NCBI GenBank assembly: GCA_964627305.1
Contig: CAZVHP010000007.1
Location: 109,872-173,871, forward strand
From: WJKG01 sp964627305
GTDB taxonomy: Bacteria; Zixibacteria; MSB-5A5; GN15; FEB-12
Reading direction: 5' to 3'
DNA length: 64,000 nt
Below, piece after piece: positions 9,140 to 17,854 of the stretch (position 1 is its first letter; the number at the start of each line of letters is the position of its first letter). A model generated the notes under the pieces. It had not been told where the DNA came from. It was given only the letters and a program-made list of their open reading frames with translations, and searched no databases. A program made the translations under genes and the position numbers.

Positions 9140-10186
9140 TCAGTCTTTCAGTTTCACAGTTCCATTGCCGGGGATGATATCGCCGATGCGGTAGATTGTT
9201 TCCCCGATGTCACTGACATGTCTTTGTAGTTGATCGGCAACCGTGGGTGGAACGACCATGACGAACCCGATGCCCATGTTGAAGGCGCGGTACATGTCCT
9301 GGCGATCGAGGTCTCCCTCATCGCGGAGCCACTGGAAGACGGGAGGTATGGGCCAGGCGGATTTGTGCAGGAGCGCATCGCAGTCGGCCGGGAGCACGCG
9401 GGCGAGGTTTCCGGGCAGGCCGCCGCCGGTGATGTGAGCCATGCCATGGATTTCGAAGCGGTCGAGCAGGTCTCGCACGAGCGGCTCGTAGTTGCGGTGG
9501 ACAGCCATCAGGGCTTGTGCGACGGTGGTTCCGAGGCGTTCGGGGCGGTCATCGGGTCGGGCGCCGGCGATTTCGAAGGCGACCTTGCGGGCAAGGGAAT
9601 AGCCGTTGGTATGCAAGCCGTTGGAGGGCAGGCCGAGGCAGACGTCATTGGGACGGATGGCGGTTCCGTTGATGATGCGGCTTTCGTCGACGACGCCGAC
9701 GATGAACCCGGCGAGGTCGTACTCCCCGGGGGCATAGAAGTCGGGCATTTCGGCAGTTTCTCCGCCCAGCAGGGGCATGTTGCATTGTTTGCAGCCGCGG
9801 GTCAGTCCGGCGACTATGTCAGCTATAACGTCGGGCGAGAGCTTGCCGGTCCCGATATAGTCGAGAAAAAACAGGGGTCGGGCACCGTGCACGAGGATGT
9901 CATCGACGCAGTGATTGACGAGATCTTCACCGATGGTATCGTGGATACCGGTCATGAAAGCCAGCTTGAGTTTGGTACCGACACCGTCGGCTGAGGAGAT
10001 GAGCACGGGTTTTTCGATGCCGTCGAAGTCGGGCTTGTAGAAGCCTGCGAACAGGCCGATCCCGGTGAGCACTTTGGAGTTAAAGGTGTCGCGGGCCAGC
10101 GTCTTGATGCGCTCGACAGCGGCATCGCCGGCATCGATATCGACGCCGCTGTCGGCATAGGTTAATTTCTTCTTTTGGTTTTCCAT
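9140..10186 (-). CDS. purM: Phosphoribosylformylglycinamidine cyclo-ligase (AIR synthetase)
   Basis: PurM makes aminoimidazole ribotide from FGAM and ATP in purine synthesis. The 348-residue protein starts with LTYADSGVDIDAGD, the usual PurM opening, and has the PurM/SelD-fold motifs GVGTKLKLAF, HCVDDILVHGARPLFFLDYI, LLGGETAEMPDFY and AHITGGGLPGNLARVLP. The start lies about 10 nt beyond a TTGACT-17-TATATA promoter and lacks a Shine-Dalgarno, so the mRNA should be nearly leaderless. First gene of purM-gpmI-lnt. The selD gene at 50 kb is a distant member of the same superfamily. Confidence 0.97.
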   Translation of the reverse strand: MENQKKKLTYADSGVDIDAGDAAVERIKTLARDTFNSKVLTGIGLFAGFYKPDFDGIEKPVLISSADGVGTKLKLAFMTGIHDTIGEDLVNHCVDDILVHGARPLFFLDYIGTGKLSPDVIADIVAGLTRGCKQCNMPLLGGETAEMPDFYAPGEYDLAGFIVGVVDESRIINGTAIRPNDVCLGLPSNGLHTNGYSLARKVAFEIAGARPDDRPERLGTTVAQALMAVHRNYEPLVRDLLDRFEIHGMAHITGGGLPGNLARVLPADCDALLHKSAWPIPPVFQWLRDEGDLDRQDMYRAFNMGIGFVMVVPPTVADQLQRHVSDIGETIYRIGDIIPGNGTVKLKD

Positions 10187-10196
10187 GATTGTGGGC

Positions 10197-10225
10197 TATA
10201 TACCTGAGCATTGGGCGAAAGTCAA
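10197..10225 (-). promoter_or_regulatory. Sigma-70-type promoter of purM
   Basis: Read on the minus strand: -35 TTGACT (10225-10220), a 17-nt spacer, -10 TATATA (10202-10197). The purM ATG (10186) is only 10 nt below the -10 box, so transcription should start within a few bases of the start codon. Confidence 0.75.
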
Positions 10226-10294
10226 GTTTGGGTCGTGATGACGCTGCGCATCCGTGGCACTTAACAGGTCAGGAATTTTGTTTGGAGGAACCCA

Positions 10295-11074
10295 TTGTCA
10301 CAAACCCCGTACAGCTATCCATTCATTTACGATATTGCGTTCCGTTGGCGTGACTTTGAGGGCGCGGTGGACTTTTTGGCGAAAGCGGCGGCCTTGAGCG
10401 GTCTTGAGCAGATTGACTCAATGATAGAGCTGGGGTGTGGGCCGGGGCAGTATTGCCGGGAGTTTGGTAATCGGGGCGCGCGAGCGATTGGGCTTGATTT
10501 GCAGCCGGAGATGATCACGTATGGCAATCAGTTGGAGACGCAGTCGCCGACTGGGTGTGTGTTCCTTGAGGGGGACATGCGGATGTTCGAGCTGGAGGAG
10601 CCGGTGGACCTGGCGGTGTGCATGATGGCGACGATTTCGCTGATGCTAACGAATGAGGATATGATCCGGCATCTTCGGTCGGTACATCGGGCAGTGCGGC
10701 CGGGGGGATTGTATATAGTGGAGATGGGTCATCCGCGCGATGTGTTCCGGGCGGGCGAGTCGCAGCAGACCGGTTGGGAGATGGAGGCTGAGGGTTTGTC
10801 GGTGAAGGTGGAATGGAACACAGACAGCAGTTTTGATCCACTGACAGAGATAAGCAGCGGTACGACGCGGTACACGGTCACCGGGCCGAATTTGAAGGAG
10901 GTTCTGGAGAGTCCGGTACAGGAGCGATCGATCGGGTGGGGGCATTTTCAGGCGCTGGTCACGGCTGCCGGGGGCTGGGAGATTGTAGCGGCCTACGGCA
11001 CACTTGACACCGCCCAGCCATTCGATAACAGCAAAGATTCGTGGCGGATGATCCCGGTATTGCGGAGGTCTTGA
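10295..11074 (+). CDS. SAM-dependent class I methyltransferase
   Basis: A 259-residue Rossmann-fold methyltransferase. Motif I is MIELGCGPGQYCREF near residue 43, followed by ARAIGLDLQPEMITYG (acidic residue binding the ribose) and FLEGDMRMFEL; VHRAVRPGGLYIVEMGHP is the post-motif region. A TTG start at 10295 is favoured by a GGAGG Shine-Dalgarno 6 nt upstream. The C-terminal half has no recognisable specificity signature, so the substrate is unknown; small-molecule or ubiquinone-type methylation are both possible. A single-gene unit, divergent from purM and convergent with the carbonic anhydrase-like gene. Confidence 0.8.
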   Translation: MSQTPYSYPFIYDIAFRWRDFEGAVDFLAKAAALSGLEQIDSMIELGCGPGQYCREFGNRGARAIGLDLQPEMITYGNQLETQSPTGCVFLEGDMRMFELEEPVDLAVCMMATISLMLTNEDMIRHLRSVHRAVRPGGLYIVEMGHPRDVFRAGESQQTGWEMEAEGLSVKVEWNTDSSFDPLTEISSGTTRYTVTGPNLKEVLESPVQERSIGWGHFQALVTAAGGWEIVAAYGTLDTAQPFDNSKDSWRMIPVLRRS

Positions 11075-11080
11075 GCGATC

Positions 11081-11476
11081 CTATTTGGGGGAATGTTCGC
11101 TGATAACCTGCACCTGCCAGTCGTCACCGACCCAGACGCCGTAGACTGTGACATTGGGATACCACCCGGCAAGAATGTCCATGGCCTTCTTGGTCTGTTC
11201 GAGATGGACCTCTTTGGGGACGGGGTTACCGGCGCAGTCGTGATGTCCGGCGACGGCGATGACTTTGGATCCGTGACCCTCGACGGAGATTTTCACGCGG
11301 TTCCGGATGGAGTTGACCTGCCAGTCCGGTCCCTGGGTGAGGGCCTTGTCGGCGCCGGGTTCGGTGATGGTGTCGACATAGTCAACGTCGTGCTTGTCTT
11401 TCAGCCATTTCGACACGCATTCCTGGGTGCGGCCATCCATACAGTTGACGGCGGTTGCGAATGTTCCTTGTGCCAT
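11081..11476 (-). CDS. Small beta-carbonic-anhydrase-like protein
   Basis: A 131-residue protein that keeps the zinc-site spacing of beta-carbonic anhydrases in miniature: CMDGR at residues 12-16 (family CxDSR) and a later AGHHDCAGNP (family HxxC). The usual family length is about 200 residues and the CxDSR serine is Gly here, so CO2 hydration is uncertain; it could be a metal-binding relative with another role. A Shine-Dalgarno AAGGG lies 8 nt before the ATG. It is the last minus-strand gene of the rluD neighbourhood, 44 bp after the rluD stop. Confidence 0.6.
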   Translation of the reverse strand: MAQGTFATAVNCMDGRTQECVSKWLKDKHDVDYVDTITEPGADKALTQGPDWQVNSIRNRVKISVEGHGSKVIAVAGHHDCAGNPVPKEVHLEQTKKAMDILAGWYPNVTVYGVWVGDDWQVQVISEHSPK

Positions 11477-11520
11477 GAGTCTACCCTTTCATGGTTGGTA
11501 TTGGCATTGATGCCGTTATC

Positions 11521-12516
11521 CTAGAAGCCTTCGGTTCGCAGGAGGTTCAGGACCTGCGCCATATCATCGGGAATCGGGGCCTCGAAGGCAAGCTGTTCAT
11601 GGGAGAGGGGGTGCTCGAACTGCAGGCGGAGTGCATGGAGGGCCTGTCGTTCGAGGATACCGAGGAGTTGTCGGGCGAGGTTGCGCTCGGGGGCGAAGGC
11701 GCCGCGGTGCCACTTGTCGCGGCCGCTATATTCGGGGTCGCCGAGTACGGGATGACCGAGATGGGCGAAGTGTACTCGAATCTGGTGGGTGCGTCCGGTC
11801 TGGATGCGGACCTCGAGAACGTCGTAGGTGCGAAAGCGTTCAGTGACAGTGAAATCGGTGATCGCTTCGCGGGAGTTGTGATGGGTGACGACCATTTTCT
11901 TTCGGTTTCGTCGGGAGCGGCCGATGGGGGCCTCGATGCGGCCCTCGTCCTCCTTCATATGGCCACAGATGATGGCTGTGTAGGTACGTTTGACCTCACG
12001 CCGCTGCAGGGCCTGCTGCAAGTGCTGGTAGGCGGAGTCGGTGCGGGCGACGACGAGCAGCCCGGAGGTGTTCTTGTCGAGGCGGTGGACGATTCCCGGG
12101 CGGTCGCTGCCTGCGAGTTGTGACATGTAGCGGAAGTGGTGAACGAGGGCATTGGCGAGGGTACCGGAGCGGTTGCCAGCGGCGGGGTGGGTGACCATAC
12201 CGGCGGGCTTGTTGATGACGGCGAGGTGTTCGTCCTCGTAGACGATATCAAGGGCGATTGTTTCGGGTTCGACTGTTGCGGGTTCGGGGGCAGGGACGGT
12301 CAGTTGTATGTCCTCTCCCCCGGTCAGGCGGTGTTTCCTGGGGACAATGGCGCCATCGACGAGCACCAGTCCGGCGTCGATGAGTTTCTGGATGCGGCTG
12401 CGGGTGAGGTTGCCGGGGGCGTTGTCGGCGAGATAGCGATCGAGGCGAATGGCGGTGGTGCCGGCGGGGACCCGGAGCCTGAGCAGTTCTGGTGGTGTAT
12501 TCTGATCGGGGCGCAT
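11521..12516 (-). CDS. rluD: RluA/RluD-family 23S rRNA pseudouridine synthase
   Basis: This enzyme isomerises uridines in large-subunit rRNA. An S4-type RNA-binding domain covers residues 20-75 (RLDRYLADNAPGNLTRSRIQKLIDAG). The catalytic core has VINKPAGMVTHP and HRLDKNTSGLLVVA with catalytic Asp147, then QTGRTHQIRVHFAHLGHPVLGD. I placed the start at ATG 12516, which has AGGA 7 nt upstream; a GTG at 12549 would add 11 residues. RluD rather than RluC specificity is a guess from length and the S4 domain. It follows the pdxJ-like gene by 43 bp. Confidence 0.85.
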   Translation of the reverse strand: MRPDQNTPPELLRLRVPAGTTAIRLDRYLADNAPGNLTRSRIQKLIDAGLVLVDGAIVPRKHRLTGGEDIQLTVPAPEPATVEPETIALDIVYEDEHLAVINKPAGMVTHPAAGNRSGTLANALVHHFRYMSQLAGSDRPGIVHRLDKNTSGLLVVARTDSAYQHLQQALQRREVKRTYTAIICGHMKEDEGRIEAPIGRSRRNRKKMVVTHHNSREAITDFTVTERFRTYDVLEVRIQTGRTHQIRVHFAHLGHPVLGDPEYSGRDKWHRGAFAPERNLARQLLGILERQALHALRLQFEHPLSHEQLAFEAPIPDDMAQVLNLLRTEGF

Positions 12517-12559
12517 GGTCGGTCCTATGCCGTCAGCGGGGGCAATCACCGTCGGGCGG

Positions 12560-13291
12560 CTACTGGGCGGTGATGGGCAGGGTGAGGATGTCCATCATCT
12601 CGCGTACGGCGCGTTCGAATCCAACCAGCATGGCGCGCACGCAAATGGCGTGTCCGACGACGAATTCGTCGATGAGGCCGAGTTCCATGAGCGGCCGCAT
12701 GTTGCGGTAGGAGATTCCCCGACCGCAATTGACGACGAGATCGGACTTGTGGGCGGCCTGTACGGCGCGATCGATGCGGTCGAGCTCGGACTGGGCTTCC
12801 TCGAGGGTACGGGCGGCGGTGTATCCATGGCAGTTGATCAGCACAGCGGTAGCACCACTGCGGGCGGCACCCTTGACGGCGTCGGGTTCAGGCTCGACGA
12901 AGTAGGCGATATTGACGCCGACGCCTGCGAACTGATTGGCGACATCGGAGAAATCGACGGGGGCGGCATCGAAGTCGATGGTGGAGACGGGGGTGGAGCT
13001 GTCGGCGTGATCGGCAACGAAGGTTACCAGCCATGGTTTGATTTCGAGCGCCTTTTTGATGTAGTCTTCGACCGGGGGCATTTCGATAGTCAATTTGGTT
13101 TTGACGACGCCCTTGAGCAGATAGATGTCGCGCTCGCGGATGTGGCGGCGGTCGCGACGGAATTGAATGGCGATGCCGTCGGCCTGGGCCAGTTCGGCCA
13201 GTACGGCGGCCTGGGCCGGGTCCGGCTCTTTGAGTCCCCGCAGCTCCCGCAAGGCCGCTACCAGATCGAGATTGACAGATAGTTGCGGCAC
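12560..13291 (-). CDS. PdxJ-like protein with altered active site
   Basis: The 243-residue TIM-barrel protein aligns end to end with pyridoxine 5'-phosphate synthase: VNLDLVAALRELRG, PDPAQAAVLAELAQADGI, RDRRHI, LTIEM and the phosphate-binding VVGHAICVRAM near the end. However the residue aligned with the first catalytic His is Gln43 (AIQFRRDRRH), the GHGL histidine is Arg191 (CGRGISYRN), the early His after NxD is Leu10, and the TTEGGLD loop is replaced by a run around residues 97-107. Only the central Glu70 is kept. It may be a paralogue with another function or an inactive relative. Between rsmA and rluD on the minus strand. Confidence 0.75.
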   Translation of the reverse strand: MPQLSVNLDLVAALRELRGLKEPDPAQAAVLAELAQADGIAIQFRRDRRHIRERDIYLLKGVVKTKLTIEMPPVEDYIKKALEIKPWLVTFVADHADSSTPVSTIDFDAAPVDFSDVANQFAGVGVNIAYFVEPEPDAVKGAARSGATAVLINCHGYTAARTLEEAQSELDRIDRAVQAAHKSDLVVNCGRGISYRNMRPLMELGLIDEFVVGHAICVRAMLVGFERAVREMMDILTLPITAQ

Positions 13292-13346
13292 GTCACACTC
13301 CTTGTCCGGTCGCGCCCTGAAGTGTGATTACGACAGGGCGGGACCC

Positions 13347-14168
13347 TTAGTCCTCGCCTTGATCTTCTGTCAGCATAGTACGGGCGACCAGGTGTTGAGT
13401 CAAATTCAAAAACTGATCGGTGCTCATCTGTTCGGCGCGGATGGTTTGATGGAGGTTGATTTCGCGCAGGATGGCGCGGAGCGCGTGGACGTCATCAGTG
13501 ATCGCCGGGATGAGATTGTTGATCAATTGTTTGCGTCGGTGGGCGAAGGCGGCGCGAACGACACGTTCGAAGGCTGAAGGGAAGGGCACGTTGACGGGGT
13601 CCGGGCGGCGGACCAGCTCGATGACAGCGGAGGTGACATTGGGAGGCGGTTTGAAGGCGTCGGGCCTGACGGTGAAGCGATGCCGAATGTGGTAGTGCAG
13701 TTGAGAAAAGAGGGCGATGGGTGCCCAGTCTTTGGAGTTTGGTTGTGAGGCGAGGCGTTGGGCCATCTCGTGCTGGACCATGAAGACGGCGCGATGGACC
13801 TGGGGGCGGTTCTGAACCATCCATTCGATGACGGGCGAGGTGATGTTGTAGGGCAGGTTTCCGACGAGGGTGAAGGTCGTCAGATGCTCGGGCGGGGTGT
13901 AGTGCAGGAAGTCGGTCTGGATGATGTGGCAGTTGTCGCAGTCGGCGAGTTTGTCTGTGAGGCGGGGTATCAGGTCGCGGTCGAATTCGATTGCGTAGAG
14001 GTCGGCGCCGGATTGGGCAAGGGGAAGGGTGAGTGCTCCCCGGCCGGGGCCGATTTCGACAATGGGCTGGCCGGGCTGCGGGTTGATGAGGGCGATGATG
14101 CGGGCGATGACTGATGAGGAGGTGAGAAAGTGCTGTCCGAACCGTTTACGGGGGCGTGGCGCGTTCAT
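13347..14168 (-). CDS. rsmA: 16S rRNA dimethyladenosine transferase
   Basis: RsmA (KsgA) dimethylates two adjacent adenosines near the 3' end of 16S rRNA during 30S assembly. The 273-residue protein opens with PRPRKRFGQHFLTSSSVI and has the SAM site VEIGPGRGALTLPLA, the acidic YAIEFDRDLIPRL, and the adenine-binding GNLPYNITSPVIEWM. The C-terminal helical part holds AAFAHRRKQLINNL. Start 2 nt after the tatD stop, so the two are coupled. Confidence 0.96.
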   Translation of the reverse strand: MNAPRPRKRFGQHFLTSSSVIARIIALINPQPGQPIVEIGPGRGALTLPLAQSGADLYAIEFDRDLIPRLTDKLADCDNCHIIQTDFLHYTPPEHLTTFTLVGNLPYNITSPVIEWMVQNRPQVHRAVFMVQHEMAQRLASQPNSKDWAPIALFSQLHYHIRHRFTVRPDAFKPPPNVTSAVIELVRRPDPVNVPFPSAFERVVRAAFAHRRKQLINNLIPAITDDVHALRAILREINLHQTIRAEQMSTDQFLNLTQHLVARTMLTEDQGED

Positions 14169-14170
14169 GG

Positions 14171-14947
14171 TCAGCCTCCAAAGGTGTCCTCGAGTCCGAA
14201 GAATCTGCGGGCGGTGCGATCGGTCAGTTTGTCAACTTCGGCGGCGTCTATGGCACGCAGCTCGGCGATTCTGTCGCAAATGTATTTGATACAGGCGGGC
14301 TGGTTGCGCTTGCCGCGAAAGGGGACCGGAGTGAGATAGGGGGCATCGGTCTCGAGCATGATCTTGTCGAGGGGGACCTCGGCGGCGACTCGGGCCATGC
14401 GGGATTTGGTGTAGGTGATGACTCCACCGACTGAGATAATGCAGCCTATGTCGATCACTTCGAGGGCGTCGTCGACATCGCCGGGGAAGCAGTGAAACAC
14501 GGCTCCGGGCAGGTCGGGGATGACGTCACGGAGGATGGCGATACACTCGTCGAGTGACTCGCGGGAGTGAATGACGACGGGGAGTTTGGTTTCGATGGCC
14601 AGTTGCAGTTGTCGGCGGAAGGCGTGTCGCTGGGTATCTCGGGGTGAGAGGTCGCGGTAGAAGTCGAGACCGATTTCGCCAATAGCGCGTACTTTGGGGT
14701 GGTCGGCCATCCGGCGCAGCTCGGCAAGCACTTGTGGGGTGAGCGTTCGGGCATCGTGGGGATGGACGCCGATGGTGGCATAGACGGAATCGAAGCGTTC
14801 AGCCAGTTCGATTGATTTGCGGGAGGTGGTCAGATCGACGCCGATGTTGACGATGGTGTGTACGCCGGCTCTGGCGGCATCGGCAACAAGCCGGTCGCGT
14901 TCGCCGTTGAAATCGGAGAAGTCGAGATGGCAATGGGAGTCAATCAT
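14171..14947 (-). CDS. tatD: TatD-family metal-dependent hydrolase
   Basis: A 258-residue TIM-barrel hydrolase. Metal ligands are visible in MIDSHCHLDF (HxH), GEIGLDFY (Glu), VVIHSRES (His), VFHCFPGD (His) and LETDAPYLTP (Asp). TatD-type enzymes are 3'-5' DNA/RNA exonucleases or D-aminoacyl-tRNA deacylases; which applies is not readable. The ATG overlaps the metG stop by 1 nt (TGATG), the common metG-tatD-rsmA arrangement. Confidence 0.92.
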   Translation of the reverse strand: MIDSHCHLDFSDFNGERDRLVADAARAGVHTIVNIGVDLTTSRKSIELAERFDSVYATIGVHPHDARTLTPQVLAELRRMADHPKVRAIGEIGLDFYRDLSPRDTQRHAFRRQLQLAIETKLPVVIHSRESLDECIAILRDVIPDLPGAVFHCFPGDVDDALEVIDIGCIISVGGVITYTKSRMARVAAEVPLDKIMLETDAPYLTPVPFRGKRNQPACIKYICDRIAELRAIDAAEVDKLTDRTARRFFGLEDTFGG

Positions 14948-16881
14948 CAGTTGACGGGCGCGCCGGGCGGCATTTCGAGGTCGGTGGTAAGAACGCAGAG
15001 CTGGTCGCCTCGTTTGGCGGCCAGCAGCATGCCGTGAGATTCAATGCCTCGGATCGTGGCGGGTTTGAGGTTGGCAACGACAATGACGTGTTTGCCCACG
15101 ATTTCGGGCGCAGTGTAGTGCTGGGCGATACCGGCGACGATCTGTCGTTTCTCGTTGCCGATGTCGACCTGCAGCTTGAGCAGCCTGTCGGCTCCTTCAA
15201 CCTTCTCGGCCTTGAGTACCATAGCGACCCGGAGTTGTACCCTGGCGAAGTCGGTGATATCCACCAGTCCGGGCTCGGTGACGGCCTTGTTGCTCTTGCC
15301 GGCATCTGGTTTGGCAGCCCCGGCGAGGTGTTTTTTGGCTTCGAGCCTGGGGAAAATTGGTTGATCGACGCTGATGGGCGTTCCGGGTTTGAGGCGTGTG
15401 AAGGCGCGGGCGTCTTCGAGTGTCAGGGTGTTGTCGGCAAGCGAGAGGACCTGGCGAAGCTGCCGCATCTTGCCGGGCATGACGGGGAACAGAACAACGG
15501 ACACCATGCGGAGGATTTCGCAGCAGGCGTTGAGGACGCCGCCGAGCTGGTCGGTTTGTCCGGCTTTGGCCATTTTCCACGGAGCGGTATCGTTGAAGAA
15601 CTTGTTGGTGGCGCGCACGAGCGCGACGGCTTCCTCGATGGCGGCACCGATGCGGAAGCTGTTGATGAACTGCTGGGCGTTGTCGGCCAGTTGTCCTGCC
15701 TGCAGTTTCAACTCGGGCAATCCGGGAACGCTGTCGCAGGGTGCAGGGAGCTTGCCCTCGCAATTGGTCATCACCATTTTGGCGACGCGGGAGACGAGGT
15801 TGCCGAGATCGTTGGCGAGGTCGGTGTTGTATTGGGCGACAAAGCGACTGGCCTGCACGTCGCCATCGTGACCGAAGGGATACTGGGTGAGCAGGAGGTA
15901 TCGGGTTGCATCGGGACCGAACTCATCGACCATATCATTGGGGTCGATCTTGTTGCCGAGGGTTTTGGACATTTTGGCGCCATCGACGGTGAAGAAGCCA
16001 TGCAGGAAGATGGTTTCCGGGAGTTTGATACCGGCGGCCATCAGCATGGCCGGCCAGTACAGGCAGTGGAACTTGAGGATGTCCTTGGCCATGAGGTGGA
16101 CGACCTCGGCCCGGTTCCACCACTGGTCGAACAGGTCCGGGTTGTCGGCATAGCCGATGGCGGAGATGTAGTTAGTGAGGGCATCGACCCAGACATAGGC
16201 GGACTGACTGGGATCGAAGGTCAGGGGTATTCCCCACTTGACGTGTTCCCGCGAGAGCGAGAAGTCGGGCAGGTCCTGTCGGAGCAGGCCGAGGACTTCG
16301 CGGCGGCGCTCATCGGGGAGGATATTAAGCTCGCCGGATGTTACCTTCTCGCGGATTTTGTCGGTGAAGGCGGACAGGCGGAAGAAGTAGTTTTTCTCGC
16401 GCAGGGTTTCCGGTTCGCGGTTGTGGTCGGGGCATTTGCCGTCGATGAGGTCCTTTTCGGTGAGGAATTTCTCGCAGCCGGTGCAGTAGAGGCCCTCGTA
16501 GTAGCCGGAGTATATAACATTGCGGCCGTCCTCGGTTTTGGCACCGCGCATGGCATCGAGGATTTTTCGTACGGCCTGCTCGTGTCGCGGAGAGGTGGTG
16601 CGGATGAAGTCATCATAGGCGATGTCAAGCCGGTTCCATATGTCCTGAAAGGTCTTGACGGTCTTGTCGCAGAACTGGATCTCGCTCATACCGGCGGCGG
16701 CGGCGGCCTCGGCGACCTTGGTACCGTGCTCGTCGGTACCGGTGAGGAAGAAGGCCTCGCGGCCGGCGAGCCGGTGGAAGCGGGCGAGGATGTCAGCGGC
16801 GATGGTAGTGTAGGCGTGCCCGATGTGGGGGCTGTCATTCACATAGTAAATTGGTGTTGTAACATAGAACGGCAGGGGCAC
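14947..16881 (-). CDS. metG: Methionyl-tRNA synthetase
   Basis: A 644-residue class I synthetase charging tRNA-Met. The HIGH motif is PHIGHAYTT near residue 20, and KMSKT (a KMSKS variant) lies in AKMSKTLGNKIDP near residue 305. A zinc knuckle CTGC...CPDH sits near residues 127-144. The C-terminal 105 residues (from about 540, DFARVQLRVAMVLKAEKVEG) are a tRNA-binding OB-fold of the EMAP/Trbp111 type, which supports a homodimer. Followed directly by tatD and rsmA. Confidence 0.97.
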   Translation of the reverse strand: MPLPFYVTTPIYYVNDSPHIGHAYTTIAADILARFHRLAGREAFFLTGTDEHGTKVAEAAAAAGMSEIQFCDKTVKTFQDIWNRLDIAYDDFIRTTSPRHEQAVRKILDAMRGAKTEDGRNVIYSGYYEGLYCTGCEKFLTEKDLIDGKCPDHNREPETLREKNYFFRLSAFTDKIREKVTSGELNILPDERRREVLGLLRQDLPDFSLSREHVKWGIPLTFDPSQSAYVWVDALTNYISAIGYADNPDLFDQWWNRAEVVHLMAKDILKFHCLYWPAMLMAAGIKLPETIFLHGFFTVDGAKMSKTLGNKIDPNDMVDEFGPDATRYLLLTQYPFGHDGDVQASRFVAQYNTDLANDLGNLVSRVAKMVMTNCEGKLPAPCDSVPGLPELKLQAGQLADNAQQFINSFRIGAAIEEAVALVRATNKFFNDTAPWKMAKAGQTDQLGGVLNACCEILRMVSVVLFPVMPGKMRQLRQVLSLADNTLTLEDARAFTRLKPGTPISVDQPIFPRLEAKKHLAGAAKPDAGKSNKAVTEPGLVDITDFARVQLRVAMVLKAEKVEGADRLLKLQVDIGNEKRQIVAGIAQHYTAPEIVGKHVIVVANLKPATIRGIESHGMLLAAKRGDQLCVLTTDLEMPPGAPVN

Positions 16882-16941
16882 GGTGTTGGCTCCAAAGGCA
16901 AAATGGTGTTTGTTCGATCTGTGACAGTGGTTCGCGGGGGC

Positions 16942-17835
16942 TCATTCGCCCTCGAGTTTTTTGAGGTCTTCTTCGGAGGCCTCTTCGCCGGCGGCCTCGG
17001 CGGTTCGGGGGCGTTGGGGTTCCACCGGTTCACCCTCGACCTCGTAGATATCCCGGTCCTGACAGCGGAAGAAGACGCGCTCTTCATGGCTGATGATGAC
17101 GGCCTCTTCGTTGAAGATATCGATGCGGTCGATAATGCCGTCGCCCTGTTTTGTTTTGACGGAAGAGCCTGGTTTCGGGAAGCGTCTTTTGCAGTCCAGA
17201 TACATTGGGGCTTCATAGCGAAGGCAGCACAGCAGGCGGCCGCAATTGCCGGAGATCTTGGCGGGGTTGAGGGGCAAGTCCTGTTCGCGGGCATGCTGAG
17301 TTGAGATCGGCTCAAAAGCGCGAATGAAGCTGTTACAGCACTGGCGCCGCCCGCAGATACCATAGCCGCCGATGCGACGGGCTTCATCGCGGACACCGAT
17401 CTGGCGCAGTTCAATGCGTGTTCGATAGCGGGCGGCCATGTCCTTGACGAGGGCGCGGAAGTCGACGCGGTGGTCAGCAGAAAAGAAGGCTGTCAGTTTG
17501 TTGCCATCGAACTGGCACTCGACATCGACGACCTTCATGGGCAGGCCATGGCCCTCGATCATGCTGACGATCTCGGCGCGATAGTCCTTTTCTTTCTTCC
17601 TGAGCACCTCCAGATGCTGCATGTCGGCGGGGTTGGCCGGCCGCAGGATGGAGCGCGGCCGGGCATCATCGGGGAACTCGACCGGCTTATCGATGCGCAT
17701 GGTCAACAGGCCGATGTCTTCGCCACGATCCACCTGCACAATGACGTGTTCGGGGATGTGGAAGTTGTGGTAGTAGGAATTATAAAAAAACTCCTTGCGT
17801 GATCCCCTGAATTCTACCAGGTACAACTCAGCCAT
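16942..17835 (-). CDS. ricT: PSP1-domain protein, RicT (YaaT) family
   Basis: A 297-residue PSP1-domain protein. The conserved cysteine clusters are CGRRQCCNSF near residue 160 and CGRLLCCLRYE near residue 198, with the cis pattern SGNCGRLLCC typical of RicT. In Bacillus the Ric proteins carry iron-sulfur clusters and promote RNase Y-dependent mRNA processing; the partner is not known here. The first 50 residues (ELYLVEFRGSRKEFFYN) match the family. The last 40 residues are acidic and low complexity. An AAGGAG Shine-Dalgarno precedes the ATG. Its leader holds a tandem hairpin repeat, and holB lies upstream as in many genomes. Confidence 0.88.
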   Translation of the reverse strand: MAELYLVEFRGSRKEFFYNSYYHNFHIPEHVIVQVDRGEDIGLLTMRIDKPVEFPDDARPRSILRPANPADMQHLEVLRKKEKDYRAEIVSMIEGHGLPMKVVDVECQFDGNKLTAFFSADHRVDFRALVKDMAARYRTRIELRQIGVRDEARRIGGYGICGRRQCCNSFIRAFEPISTQHAREQDLPLNPAKISGNCGRLLCCLRYEAPMYLDCKRRFPKPGSSVKTKQGDGIIDRIDIFNEEAVIISHEERVFFRCQDRDIYEVEGEPVEPQRPRTAEAAGEEASEEDLKKLEGE

Positions 17836-17854
17836 GGAGTTACTCCTTATCCTT

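Noticed and set aside
15034..17304. Long open frame (756 codons) on the plus strand opposite metG
   Set aside because: It mirrors metG and ricT, which have full motif support. Long antisense frames are expected in GC-rich coding DNA; the peptide is Gly/Asp/Val-rich with no motif.
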